Shown: positions 11,244 to 23,896 of the stretch, piece by piece
How positions within the stretch are numbered: position 1 is the stretch's first letter
Layout: the number at the start of each line of letters is the position of its first letter
Assembly (NCBI RefSeq): GCF_902459465.1
Contig: NC_047063.1
Location: 23,357,055 to 23,421,054 of the forward strand
Length of the DNA stretch: 64,000 nucleotides
From: Asterias rubens
Taxonomy: Eukaryota > Echinodermata > Asteroidea > Forcipulatida > Asteriidae
Direction of reading: 5' to 3'
Notes under the pieces: model-generated
The model's input: only the letters and a program-made list of their open reading frames with translations
Databases searched by the model: none
What the model was told of the DNA's origin: nothing
Translations under genes and position numbers: made by a program

Positions 11244-11428
11244 GCCCGGTTCATGCTTCCTGCGAATGCGAATGCGAAGCGAATGGTGACGTGACAAATT
11301 CGCAACGAATAATTCGCAGCAGTGCCCATCTTCTCGACTCACTTGCGAATATCGCTGCGAACGAAGGGTTTGCCCTGACGTCAAATTCGCTACGCATTTG
11401 CATTCGCATGAAGTATTAACCGGGCTTT
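11242..11428. mobile_element. AAGCCCGGTT-type short inverted-repeat element
   Basis: Begins AAGCCCGGTTCATGCTTCCT and ends with the near-complement through AAGTATTAACCGGGCTT. The body repeats GCGAATGCGAA motifs. It abuts the preceding TTAA-1 copy. Confidence 0.75.
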
Positions 11429-11459
11429 ACGAAGATCGGTATACTTAGATACCGGTTTC

Positions 11460-11890
11460 TAACTTTCAGCGAATGTTGCGAAGACGGTCATTCGCCGTCA
11501 TTTTTCGTAAGCATTGGTTACGTTGGTAAAGCGTGCGTAAGCGTTGGCAACGTTCGTAAAGGCATTGGCAAGCGTTATGAGCATTTCGTAATATATTCGT
11601 AAGATATTGGTAAGGAGAGGGCCGAAAGAGGACGATCGAAGGGGTGAGACTGAGATGAAAATATTCACTATCCAACCGCCATTTTGGACGAATTCAACGC
11701 GAAGTTCAAAATATTCATCTTCGCAAGAACATTCGCCACTCTGTGAGAGCAGCAATACGAAGCGCTTCCTAGATTTCAGCGAATGTTTTGAAGATGGTAA
11801 TTCGCCATCGATTTCCAGAAGCATTGGTAAACCGAATGCTTCAAATATTCGTATTCGCAAGAATATTCGCCCAAGTGTGAGAGTAGCATT
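11460..11890. repeat. CGTAAGCATTGGTAAC-rich repeat
   Basis: CAGCGAATGTTGCGAAGACG recurs in altered form at 11778, and GTAAGCGTTGGCAACG-like units recur four to five times. ORFs on both strands (11498-11860, 11607-11963) arise from the repeated text and carry no domain. Confidence 0.6.
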
Positions 11891-12437
11891 AGTCTGTGTT
11901 CATTCATTAGTCCAATGCGAACACGACTTAAAATGTATCCCTCATCGTTGTAACCAAAAATGAAACTGTTATAATTGGTGGCTGAACTATAATTCCAACT
12001 GAGTTTAGTGTTTCAGTTGTTGTTATCTATAAAAATTAATAAAACAAAGTGCATTCTTCATCAGCCTCCACAAAAGCTCGACTTATAAATAATTCATGAT
12101 AATGTACTGAGTGCGGGCTGATTATACATAGAGCGTATGAACATGCCTTTGAACAATTCATAATGACGCACTGCCATGGGAAACGTTATCCTTTTAGAGC
12201 GATTTACCGTGTCCTTTGGGACCAGACGGACCAGACAAATTGAACGGTAATAAGTTCTGTAAAGAGTGCGTAGGCCTGCTTTCTACATCACACGCCGATT
12301 GATTTTTTACTTTATTAAAAGGTCATCATTGTCGGTGTAACTATGGCAACTGGAAATCTAAAGGTGGTTACTACTTGCTGCTTTTAATAAAGCAGAATCT
12401 ATTGGTGACGTAGAACTAAATATGGGTCAGACAGAAT

Positions 12438-12829
12438 TTAAAGGCAGTGGACACTATTGGTAATTGTCAAAGACTAGCCTTCACAGTTGGTGTATCTCAA
12501 CATATGCATAAAATAACAAACCTGGGAAAATTTAAGCTCAATCGGTCATCGAACTTGCGAGATAATATTGAAAGAAAAAACACCCTTGTCACATGAAGTT
12601 GTGTGCGTTTAGATGGTTGATTTCGAGACCTCAAGTTCTAAACTTCAGGTCTTGAAATCAAATTCGTGGAAAATTACTTCTTTCTCGAAAACTATGGCAC
12701 TTCAGAGGGAGCCGTTTCTCACAATGTTTTATGCCATCAACCTCTCCCCATTACTCGTCACCAAGAAAGGTTTTTTGCTAATAATTATTTTAAGTAATTA
12801 CCAATAGTGTCCGGTGCCACTGCCTTTAA
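12438..12829. mobile_element. TTAA-2 element, full length
   Basis: Reference-quality copy of the dominant family: TTAA flanks, termini AGGCAGTGGACACTATTGG and complement, and a central palindrome around GATTTCGAGACCTCAAG. About 390 bp, non-coding. Confidence 0.93.
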
Positions 12830-13010
12830 TATGTGGTTTCGGTAAACGCTGGCTGGAGCGGGATTTATTCGTTGTGTCTGTAGGACGCAGAGCCACACAA
12901 GATCGTATCAAATAAAACATTCCGCGTTTTGAGTTTTGAGAGAACGAACCATGTCAGTTAGTTGTTTTCATAAGGTGCTCGTGCAGTAAGAAGTAAAGAT
13001 CCACAGAAGC

Positions 13011-13383
13011 TTTGAAGACACTGGACACTATCGGTTTTTGTCAAAGACCAGTCTTCTCACTTGGTGTATATCTACATAGGCATAAAATAACAAACCTGTG
13101 TAATTTCAGCTCAATTGGTCGTCGATGTTGCGAGCTAATAATGAAAGAAAAAACACCCCTTGTCGCACGAAGTCGTGTGCTTTCAGATACTTGGTATCGA
13201 GACCTTAATATTTTAATCTGAGGTCTCGAAATCAAATTCGTGGAGAAAATTACTTCTTTCTCGAAACTATGTCACTTCAAAGGGAGCCGTTCACACAATG
13301 TTTTATTCTACCAACAGCTTCCCGTTACTCGTTACCAAAGTAAGGACTTATGCTAATTAATATGTTGAGTAATTACCAATACA
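13011..13383. mobile_element. TTAA-2 element, right end lost
   Basis: Begins AAGACACTGGACACTATCGG and stops at ATTACCAATACATAAA, just before its last 20 or so bases. Confidence 0.88.
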
Positions 13384-13762
13384 TAAAAAAAAACACTTTC
13401 AGATAAAAACGACTAAACAAACACAAGTGCAACCATGTAAACAATGACGGACTATTACACACACGTTATCATAAATGAATTGTGGCGTGTACTTTTTTGA
13501 CTCTAGTTGTCTTCCGTCAAAGACGGCATTAATATAAAATCTTCCCTCGAGCCACACGAACCGGAAGAATTGTTTCGTTGCTTTAATCACTTCCCGCTCA
13601 TTCCATGACAAGGTGTACATCTGCATGTAATAATATACAATCTCGCCAGTGCTTGGAAACAAGATAATGCCATGCATTATACGGTTCCAACATTTAAACT
13701 GCTAGCTATAGACCATGTGAACTTTGTTTACATTAAGTGTGATCTTGTAAATTCTTTGAGTA

Positions 13763-14068
13763 TTCTGAAAATTTGAATAGGTCGTTGAATTTGCGAGATA
13801 ATTAATAATGGAAGAAAAAACACTATTGTCACACGAAGTTGTGCGCTTTCAGATACTTGATTTCGGGACGTCGAAATATAATTCTGAGTTCTCTCAATCA
13901 AATTCAAATATTTTAGTAGAAAATTGCTTCTTTCTCGAAAACTACGTTACTCCAGAGGGAATAGTTTCTCATAATGTCTTATACTATCATCAACTCTCCA
14001 TTGCTTTTTACCGAGTAAGTTTTTATGCTAACAGTTTATATTTTGATTAGGTGTCTAGTGCCTTTAAC
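13763..14068. mobile_element. TTAA-2 element, left end lost
   Basis: Body from GAAAATTTGAATAGGTCG to GTGTCTAGTGCCTTTAA. More diverged than the other copies, hence probably older. Confidence 0.8.
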
Positions 14069-14348
14069 ATAACAATGTTGACAACATTTCAAGAGCATGC
14101 TGTACCCCGGAGTCGGCTACAAGTAGTGCATCGTTTTTCTTCTTTATTTTCGTCTGATAGATTTTACTGCCATAAAGTATACGTGTGGCTCCGTGAGGCA
14201 CTGTAACAATTTATTGCATCAGTCTCAACTAGAGGCGAACAGGGAGTTCATAAATCGGTTATTTCATATTCTGAGATGCATCAATAATTCATTTATAGAC
14301 TGGAATAGTGCTATTTATATCGTAATGAAAAAATAAACGCTGTTTATC

Positions 14349-14650
14349 TTGGACACTATTGGTAATTATCCACAATAATTGGTAGCATCCAAATTTATTT
14401 GAAAAACTATTGATAATAAAACACTGTGAGAAACGGCTCCCTGTGAAGTTTAGTTTGTGTAAAAGCGATAATTTCTTACCCCTTAAAAACTTCAGATCTG
14501 AAGCATTTTATTTGCATCTGAAAGCACACTTCGACGACCATTGAGCCAAGATGTTCAGAGACTAGTTATCTTATGCATATGTTGGGACACACTAAGTGGA
14601 AACACTGGTCTTCGACAAGTATTTAAAGACAGTGTACAGTGCCTTTAATG
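14349..14650. mobile_element. TTAA-2 element, diverged
   Basis: TTGGACACTATTGGTAATTA at the left and GTGTACAGTGCCTTTAA at the right. The central palindrome is degraded. Confidence 0.82.
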
Positions 14651-15179
14651 AAAAACCAGTACATTTCCAATGATTTTTTAAATAGTTGTTTGTGTCTTAC
14701 AAGAAATCATTTGAACAGTGAGAAAGGGATTAAAATGTGTCCCATCAAATTTCCGCACATCTCAATGAGTTTTTGGCGCATAATGGGCTACACGGCTGTA
14801 TTTTTAGTTTAAGGTGTGAGAGCGCTGACGTCACCAGAAGAAAGTGCGAGGTTGTGTGACGTCAGTCTCGTCTGTAGCGCATTATGTAATTTAAAAAAGT
14901 AATAGGACGCGCTCTGGGGATCGAAGCAACCTCTTTTCCAAAACTGTACTTTGGACGTTGTAAATATATGTATAAATCACCCTGGAAACCTGTTTGTCTT
15001 CACACACTTAAAATTATTAAGTTGAAATAATAAGTACATCTGCTATAACATAAAAGACCACTACTCCCGTGATAACTTTTACCCCAGTGTTTCCTTTGTT
15101 CTGCCCGCATTGAAATCTCTACATTGCCTACGGGAAAAATGTGTTGAGATCTAAATCATGAGAAATTTATGTAATTTTT

Positions 15180-15471
15180 TTAAAAGACAGTGGACATTAT
15201 TGGAAGTTGCTAAAGACCTTCTCACTTGTTGTATCTCAATTTTATATACAACATAACGAAGTTGTGTGCGTTTAGATGGTTGATTTCGAGGTATCTAAAT
15301 TTGAAATCAAATTCGTGAGTACTTCTTTCTGGAAAACCATAGCACTTCAGAGGGAGCCGTTTCTCACAATGTTTATACTATCAACCTCTCCCCATTACTC
15401 GTTAACAAGTAAGGTTTTATGTTAATAATTATTTTGAGTAGTTACCAATAATGTCCACTGCCTTTAAACAC
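15180..15471. mobile_element. TTAA-2 element, internally deleted
   Basis: AAAGACAGTGGACATTATTGG to AATGTCCACTGCCTTTAA. About 100 bases near the left quarter are missing. Confidence 0.86.
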
Positions 15472-15851
15472 CTTTATTCACTGGTGCATCTTAGTCTGGT
15501 AGCTACCTGGTTCTGAAGTTCAGTCTAAAACTATTTTTCCCGGTGAAATATTTCCTCCTAAAATGAAGTCAACAGCTGATCTCGGCTGTAACAACCAAAT
15601 TTAATGTGTTTACATGCTGTCAATTGCGTGGCTTGTTACTACTTCAAACTGGCTCTTACAAGTGATTATAGGCCCAAATTTTCACATGTTACTTCATTAA
15701 ATGGTTTACCACACAAAACATGAACACTGTTTGCGACTATTTTTACTGCTCGCATCCCGTACAGAAAAATCTTAATTGTCTTCTTGTTTTCCTTTCTGTT
15801 GTTCAACTGGCCCAATTAAGACACCACACACCCTCTCATTACAAAATACTG

Positions 15852-16120
15852 AATCGCCAATTATTATTACTATATATTTCTGACGCCGCATATTAAGAGT
15901 CAGTTCGGGTAAATAGCTGACATATTTGCTCACGGTCAAAAAATGATTTTTTTTTTTATACTTTGTGGGTGGAAAGGCCTTGGGGTGCAAGTAAACAAAA
16001 ATGAATTTTCAGTTCCATATATAGCCCGTTGCCATGGTTACGGCTCATTTTGTTTTTTTGCCATTTTAGGCCGATTTTGGGGTCTGAAAACTGGTTTTTA
16101 GCTCATATTTACAACTCCAC
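15852..16120. repeat. Direct repeat A, left copy
   Basis: 269 bases from AATCGCCAATTATTATTACT to TTTACAACTCCAC. They recur almost identically at 17447-17714 on the far side of the inserted segment 16121-17446. A diverged third member lies at about 18110-18290. Confidence 0.95.
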
Positions 16121-17446
16121 GGTCAAGGTTCTAGATAATTCGTACTTCTTGACAGACCGCGCACGTATTTACGTGAGTCCTTTTGATTTATTTAGCGGCT
16201 ACACGCGGCTATTTTGGCGGGAAGGTTTTAGCGGAACATACGGCAGGGTTGCCGGGGACGTACAAGACGGTAGCCCAGCACATGCAAAGCTTAAAGTGAA
16301 ACACACACTTAATACGTTTCCTTAAATCCAAACTATTAAAGGGAAAGTGTATACGTTCGCTCACCAACTCCTAAAATAAGTGGCAATCAAAACTGACTTG
16401 GTAAGTACACATTCAACAGCCTCCGATATAATCAAACGTGTTGAGAATCGTTTCACTTCAACGCAATGTGGCTATGGAAAGAACCTATCAGTTTTTAACA
16501 CCCGAAATATGAATCTGAGGAACTTACTTTTAGGCAATAAAGCTATGAATACAACAATTTTGTGATCATACTTATGTCTAATTTGTATCCTTTTGCACAC
16601 AATGGTAGTTTAAAGTATCATTTTTTTTTTTTTTTTTTTTTTTTTTTATTATATCCCGGGGGATAATTGTTTATTCACAACATTTCACAAAAAGTACATC
16701 AGATCGTCAAAACAAACATACAGTAGACTATTAGTTAAAGCAAGACACAGCGTATTTAAAGAGATATAACCCTTAGAGCATTAATCTTGGAAAAGAACAG
16801 AATAGTGATCCCATTTATAATAGAAACTGGCCAACTTATTGTTACAGGTGGAAATAAATTTTTCCATGGCGTAATAATTTTTGAGTTCTGTTTTGAATAC
16901 TAAGAAGGATGGTTTGTTCTTGGACATTTTCATTTTGTAGATATGAAAACGGCAAATTAATAAAATAAGGTTAGCAGCTTTACACTTAAAGTCTGTTTTG
17001 CCAAATAAAAATGTTTCATGGTCAAGGATGATGTTACGCTTAGTCTTGTAATTAATCCATGAAGCAACTGCTGTCCAAAAAGAAATTGTAGCGGCACATG
17101 AGCAAAACAAATGAATAAGAGTCTCCTCCTGGCTATTACAAAAAGTACATAAATTAGAGTCCAGCTTTTTGATTTTGGAAAGAAAACTGTTTGTACCTAG
17201 AATTCTATGAATAAGTCTATACTGGAACCATCTTAGTCTAGTGTCTATTGTGCAGTTGAAAGGAATATTGAAAATTAACGACCATTTAGAAAAACTATTA
17301 TCTATTTGCAAACTAAAGTTACACTTAGAAATAAATGTATAGGTGACTTTCCTGGAGGAGGTCAAGACCTTTAGGATTCTGCTGGAGCCTTTTTTGTCCC
17401 TCAAAAGGGTCTTGAAATTAACTGGAATAAAAGGAAGTTGAACAGT
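16121..17446 (-). mobile_element. Duplicated segment: LINE 3' end plus its flank
   Basis: Bases 16121-16610 duplicate 18926-19413, the sequence beside the full LINE. Then comes a T-tract (16621-16647, the A-tail on the minus strand), and 16648-17446 duplicates the LINE 3' end, broken inside the ORF at GAAGTTGAACAGTA. The minus-strand frame stopping at 16781 holds about 220 C-terminal residues of ORF2, including the cysteine/histidine-rich block (LCTFCNSQEE...HLFCSC). It is near-identical to the parent. There is no start, so no independent product. Confidence 0.93.
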
Positions 17447-18465
17447 AATCGCCAATTATTATTATTATATATTTCTGACGCCGCATATTAAGAGTCAGTT
17501 CGGGTAAATAGTTGACATATTTGCTCACGGTCAAAAAATGATTTTTTTTTTATAGTTTGTGGGTGGAAAGGCCTTGGGGTGCAAGTAAACAAAAATGAAT
17601 TTTCAGTTCTATATATAGCCCGTTGCCATGGTTACGGCTCATTTTGTTTTTTTGTCATTTTAGGCCGATTTTGGGGTCTAAAAACTGGTTTTTAGCTCAT
17701 ATTTACAACTCCACCCCACCAAAATGCAAAATTATTTCAAAAAACCTTATATATCACTACAAAGTATAATCCTTGGCCTTCCTTGAGAAAACAAATTATT
17801 GCTTTAAATATCACACTTGTGCCATTTTTACATCGTTTATTACAGTATGTTTTTAGAACTAAAATCGCCATTTTTACCCTATTCGGGACCCCAAAATTTC
17901 AACTTGCCAGGGGGCTCAGAAAATTTTCCTTTCGGCTGTGGTTAGGGCCAACATTGGTATTCTCATATCTGGTGAGAAAAACTTGGGCAATTGTATCCTG
18001 TTGTGACAGTACTGCCTCAAAACTATACTTTTTTCCCAAAAACGTGAATAATGCCTTTTTAAGGGTTATTTCACATAATATTGACATATGTGTCCACATT
18101 TAAAAAGAAATTGGAATATTTGTCTAATACTTTGTGGATGGTAGGGAATTGGGGTCCAAATAAACAAAATTGACATTTCAAATCATAATATAACACGTTG
18201 CCATGGTAACAGTTCATTTGTGTTAAGGTCACTTTAGGCCGATTTGGGGGTCTAAAAAACTGTTTTTTAGTTAATATTTACAACTCCACCCCACCAAAAA
18301 ACACAAATATTTCATAAAACCTTTTCCATCAATACAATTGTATCCTGATGTAACAGTGCTGTCTCAAAAGTAGACCATTTTCCCCAAAAACATGGAGAAA
18401 TGCATTTTGAAATATTTGCTTCATTTTGAATTTATAACAGAAAGAAGTAAACAATTCCATCTTTA
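17447..18465. repeat. Direct repeat A, right copy, continuing into a diverged tandem unit
   Basis: 17447-17714 repeats 15852-16120. The sequence then continues past the shared block, and a second diverged unit starts near 18110: TAGGCCGATTTTGGGGTCT at about 17660 recurs about 576 bases later. No coding content is recognised; the frames at 17783-18103 and 17899-18099 are shadows of one another. Confidence 0.8.
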
Positions 18466-18660
18466 CATATAAGCACTCTGTAATTACCCAACATTATGAA
18501 CTAGCCTGTGCAATCTCCACAAAATAATAAGATTTGATGATGTCTTCCATTAGGCTGTGTACAAATCGTGCCTGCAGGAAGTCAAGGCTCTGTGGCTCTT
18601 TTGTAAACATGTGATGTCACAGGTCACATCGTCTATACTGCTGCATTTGATAGCACTTGT
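18466..18660 (+). repeat. Dispersed repeat, inverted copy at 53880-54035
   Basis: GTGTACAAATCGTGCCTGCA, GGCTCTGTGGCTCTTTTGTA and TGATGTCACAGGTCACAT appear in order here and complemented at 53893-53990. It is probably the flank or tail of the A-type repeat. Confidence 0.75.
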
Positions 18661-18925
18661 TTCTCCATATAATAAACCAGTATTGCCAACCCATCCTCAG
18701 CCGCCCCCCCCCCCCCGCCCCCTCCGCCCCTCCCCATGCAATCAAAAACATCTATTATACCGCCATTTCATCAAGATCACAGAGGCTTGTGAAAATACAA
18801 AGAAACATACGATTTCATCCTGTAAATCAAACTACACTTATACCTCTAATTTGTGTATACTATTGATTGCGGTGAATTCGTCATTGTGATTGTCAATGAC
18901 AAGTAGGTCTTATCTTCAGCAGAAA
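18661..18925. other. Intergenic with C-rich tract
   Basis: A C/G homopolymer run at 18700-18736 produces proline-rich frames that are not genes. Nothing else seen. Confidence 0.5.
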
Positions 18926-19556
18926 GGTCAAGGTTCTAGATAATTCGTACTTCTTGACAGACCGCGCACGTATTTACGTGAGTCCTTTTGATTTATTTAG
19001 CGGCTACACGCGGCTATTTTGGCGGGAAGGTTTTAGCGGAACATACGGCAGGGTTGCCGGGGACGTACAAGACGGTAGCCCAGCACATGCAAAGCTTAAA
19101 GTGAAACACACACTTAATACGTTTCCTTAAATCCAAACTATTAAAGGTAAAGTGTATACGTTCGCTCACCAACTCCTAAAATAAGTGGCAATCAAAACTG
19201 ACTTGGTAAGTACACATTCAACAGCCTCCGATACAATCAAACGTGTTGAGAATCGTTTCACTTCAACGCAATGTGGCTATGGAAAGAACCTATCAGTTTT
19301 TACCACCCGAAATATGAATCTGAGGAACTTACTTTTAGGCAATAAAGCTATGAATACAACAATTTTGTGATCATACTTATGTCTAATTTGTATCCTTTTG
19401 CACACAATGGTAGTTTTTTTTTTTTTTATATCCCGGGGATAATTGTTTATTCACAAAATTTCACAAAAAGTACATCAGATCGTCAAAACAAACATACAGT
19501 ATACTATTAGTGAAAGCAAGACACAGCGTATTTAAAGAGAGATAACCCTTAGAGCA

Positions 19557-22500
19557 TTAATCTTGGAAAAGAACAGAATAGTGATCCCATTTATAATAGA
19601 AACTGGCCAACTTATTGTTACAGGTGGAAATAAATTTTTCCATGGCGTAATAATTTTTGAGTTCTGTTTTGAATACTAAGAAGGATGGTTTGTTCTTGGA
19701 CATTTTCATTTTGTAGATATGAAAACGGCAAATTAATAAAATAAGGTTAGCAGCTTTACACTTAAAGTCTGTTTTGCCAAATAAAAATGTTTCATGGTCA
19801 AGGATGATGTTACGCTTAGTCTTGTAATTAATCCATGAAGCAACTGCTGTCCAAAAAGAAATTGTAGCGGCACATGAGCAAAACAAATGAATAAGAGTCT
19901 CCTCCTGGCTATTACAAAAAGTACATAAATTAGAGTCCAGCTTTTTGATTTTGGAAAGAAAACTGTTTGTACCTAGAATTCTATGAATAAGTCTATACTG
20001 GAACCATCTTAGTCTAGTGTCTATTGTGCAGTTGAAAGGAATATTGAAAATTAACGACCATTTAGAAAAACTATTATCTATTTGCAAACTAAAGTTACAC
20101 TTAGAAATAAATGTATAGGTGACTTTCCTGGAGGAGGTCAAGACCTTTAGGATTCTGCTGGAGCCTTTTTTGTCCCTCAAAAGGGTCTTGAAATTGAATG
20201 GAATAAAAGGAAGTTGAACAGTACCTTCCGTAAAAGACAGAATGTTTGGAAAAGCAGACTTAATGGCCCTGACCACACCCCCATGTTCCAGAAAATTAGT
20301 TTTAATGTGAAATTTATTTCTGAAATCATTGAAGGACAAAACATTCCCGGCATCATCAACAAGGTTATGAATATAATTGACTCCTGCCGACTCCCAATGG
20401 TTGAAATAGATGCATTTTTTATCCACCTTAATTTTGTCATTGTGCCACAGAGAATTGGTCAATATTTCTTCAGCGGTCTCTGGGCTGTGTGCCATGGTGA
20501 ATTTTGACCAGGATGAAAAGACATTTCTCCAAAAAGGGTTCCCGTACAAAGTTTGTTTATGTGCATAAAGTAATTTCAGGGAACCACCTTCAAAACTGGA
20601 CAATCCAGAAATGCCCATAATCTTTTGGAATAAATGGACCCAACCACAACCATTGTCAGAAATTAGGAGTCTGCGGAGCCAAGTTATTTTAAGGGCGTTC
20701 ATATATTCACGAACATCTATCATACGGAGCCCACCTTGGCTGTAATCTTGAACCATTTGATTTCTGCATACCCGGTCATGTCCCCTCCAAATAAATTTAA
20801 ATAACATAGAGTTCAGTTCGTTAACAGTACTAACAGGTGGATTAGGAATGGTTAAAATAAGAAAGGTAAGCTTAGACAAAAGCAAAGATTTGGCAACAGT
20901 GATTCGGCCAAGCACCGTGAGATTCCTTTTGGACCAACTCGAAATCAGGTTACGCAAAGAAAGAATAGTCGTGTTGTAGTTGAGTAGAACCATAGAATGC
21001 AGATCTATGGAAAACTGAATACCAAGTATTTTAAAGGTTTCTAAAGGTTCCACCCAATGGGCATTGATCTCTTTGCATATCTTGCTATCTTGCCCTTTCT
21101 TTGACCCTATCCAAACCACATTAGTTTTGTCTACATTGACTTTAAGTCCGGACATGTTGGCAAATGCGTCAAGGATATTAAATGCAGCAAGCATAGATTT
21201 AGCGGAACCATCAAGAAATAAAACTGTGTCATCGGCATACTGGGATAAACGAAACTCTTTACCGGCTACCTGAATACCTTTTAAATCTTCATCATTATCT
21301 ATCATCCTAGCAAGAACTTCAACACACATAATAAATAAATAGGGGCTTAGACCGTCACCTTGCCTGCAGCCCCGTTCTATATTAAATGATTCAGAAAGAA
21401 AACCGTTCACCAGAATCGAAGACGAGGCCTGGTTATAGAAGAGGTTGATCCACTGTTTTATTGATGCACCAAAGTTGAATTTATCAAGAACTTTGAGGAT
21501 AAACTCATGTGATAGTGAATCGAAAGCTTTTTCAAAGTCAATGGAAATTAATTGACCAGGAATGTTATTCGAATCGGTGACATCAAGTAAGTCATACATC
21601 AAACGAATATTTTCACCAATGAACCGACCTGACATAAAACCTTTTTGACGCTCATTAATAATGATGGGTAGACAAGTTTTCAGTCTCTCAGCAATACACG
21701 CCGACGCCACTTTATATGATGTGTTTAGCAGAGAAATAGGACGCCAATTTTTTAAAAACTGCCGGGGTTTGTCCCCTTTTGGTAACAAAGTGATAATGCC
21801 GTATTTCTGAGTGACTGACAACTTGCCCGAGAAATAAGCAAAGTTGAGTGAGCGTAAGAGGGACCACGATAAATCAGGCGAAAAGAATTTGTAAAATTCA
21901 AAACTGAACCCATCGGAACCTGGGGATTTAGCATTCTTACTATTCTTTAAAGCTTGCATAAGTTCTACATGCGGGCCTTCCAGATTATCCCGCATTGTGT
22001 CTGTAAGAATGGGATCATTGGCTTTCTCGAAAATAGAATTTAAATCAGCCAAGTTATTAACCTTCCGATGAGAATACAGACTTTTGTAGAAATTCCTGGC
22101 TTCTGAAAGAATTTCTTTAGATTTGGTCAATCTGGAATCTGCATCATTAACAACACAATTGATAGATTTACTAACGTAACTACGTTTCTCCATATTCAGA
22201 AAATACTTGGATGGTTTTTCTCCGCATTCCATCCACCGTGTTCTAGATCTTATAAGTACACCATCCATTTTGATTTTACGAACATCTACCAGATCAGCTT
22301 GTTTAGCACTTAAGAGATCGATTGACTCATTATCACCTTCGGCCACTTTATTGGAAAGAATACCAATGTCCCTTTCTAAAGAACCCTCTAATTTGTTGAA
22401 CTCTTTCTTTTTCCATGTGGAGTAAGAAATAGTTTTAGACCTTATTTTCATTAGGAGCATCTCAAAAAAAGTCTGATCGTTAATGGTGAACTGAATATCT

Positions 22501-23387
22501 TTAGGATGAATGTTCTTAACATTGGAGAGCAAATAGGGAGAAACAGCATATTCGTCTACTAAATCAGAAATAACATTTCTCACTTAAACAGAGTAGTTTT
22601 TATCCATTAACAGGGAGTTGTTAAATTTCCAATAACCGCTACCCCGTTCTATTTTGGTTAAGTCGAGAGTAATATCAATGATAGAGTGATCAGTTCTATA
22701 CCCTGGTTTGATGTCACAACTCAACAGCTTGGATTGAAGCTCGGAGGAAAGTAAAAAGAAATCTAATCTCGATTGCTTTAATGTTTTATGTTGCCTCCAG
22801 GTAAACCTCTGAGTGTGAGGGTTGTGGATACGCCACACATCAACCAAATCTAAATCGCTGCACATTTCCAAAACTCTTTTCCTTGCCAGGGGGTTGTTAA
22901 TACCAGTGTAATTGACACAATCCAATAAATTATTCAAAATTAAATTCCAGTCACCGCATAAAATATTATGAGTATTGCCCATATCACTCAGGACTGTTGC
23001 AATGTCACTATAGAAGTTTGGGTCGTCTGTATTGGGACCATACAAGTTAATGAGAGTCGTGCTGTACTCGCCAATTTCCAAATCGAGAACAAGCATGTTA
23101 CCATTACAATCAGTCTTGACATTCTTGACTTTATACTCAAAATTATTATTGAACAAAATGGCCACCCCTCGAGCATTACTCTTAAAGGAACTAAAGTAAC
23201 AGTCTGGACCCCATTCATTCTTAACAATGTTTTCCATTTCCTTATCAAAATGTACATCTTGCAAACAATACACAGAATATTTTTTAGACTTAAGGAAATG
23301 AAAAACATCTCTGCGTTTTACTTGGTTGCCCAAACCTCGGCAATTCATGGAGGCTATCGATAGATGGCTAGGTGACATCGCGACCAT
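19557..23387 (-). pseudogene. LINE ORF2: APE endonuclease-reverse transcriptase with one internal stop
   Basis: Reads from ATG 23387 (an upstream GTG at 23420 is not needed) through 1276 codons to the stop at 19557, except for one in-frame TAA at 22584-22586 (codon 268). The APE endonuclease lies before the stop: MNCRGLG, QDVHFD, LYGPN, CGDWN, SRLDFFL and TDHS are all present. The reverse transcriptase lies after it: ISIDFEKAFDS, RQGDGLSPYLF and YADD (about residue 717 of the joined frame). The C-terminus has the LCTFCNSQEE...HLFCSC zinc-binding block of L1/Tx1-type elements. The protein nicks target DNA and copies the element RNA onto it. As it stands, endonuclease and RT would be made separately or not at all. 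Confidence 0.93.
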
Positions 23388-23896
23388 ACCAATGGAGGGA
23401 AAAAGGGAGTAATATTTCACTCAAAATGATACATGTCATCGCTGTACAAACCAAACACTTTTTGTTTTTAGACCAAAGTAATTGCAAAGGAAACGCCGTA
23501 AATATAGAGCAAACAAACACGCTACCCGGGGTTTTGCAGTGAACAAACCCGACCCAAAAGCCCAGAACCCACCCCAAACGAAACCCACTCTCATCATCTA
23601 GGAAAAATCCCAAACAACTGAGAAACAAAAAAAGGGGGGGGGAAAGAGGGGGGAGACCAATAAATCAACCAAATAAACGCCTCCTAGAAGTTGAAAGGTG
23701 GAATAAGAGAAAGGCGCAAAATGACACTCGGCATGCTCCCGGGTAGAAACAACAGAGATATTATAAGATTACACCCATGCCAAACCATTGTCTTAATGGA
23801 ATGGCAACAATAACATTACAAAAACAATTGTATAAAATATGCACACACCCTAATGTTCTGAAACAAGGCAAATAAAGTTCGTTACAGAAGTGATCT

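Noticed and set aside
13399-13677. 92-codon minus-strand frame (MHGIILFPSTGEIVYYYMQM...)
   Set aside because: Reads somewhat protein-like, but I recognise no family, see no splice partners, and it abuts a truncated TTAA-2 element.
16121-17446. LINE 3' transduction as the source of the duplicated segment
   Set aside because: It would need an A-tail at 16121 and a short target duplication; there is no tail and the flanking repeat is 269 bp.
18557-18889. Proline-rich protein frames
   Set aside because: Produced by the C/G homopolymer tract at 18700-18736.
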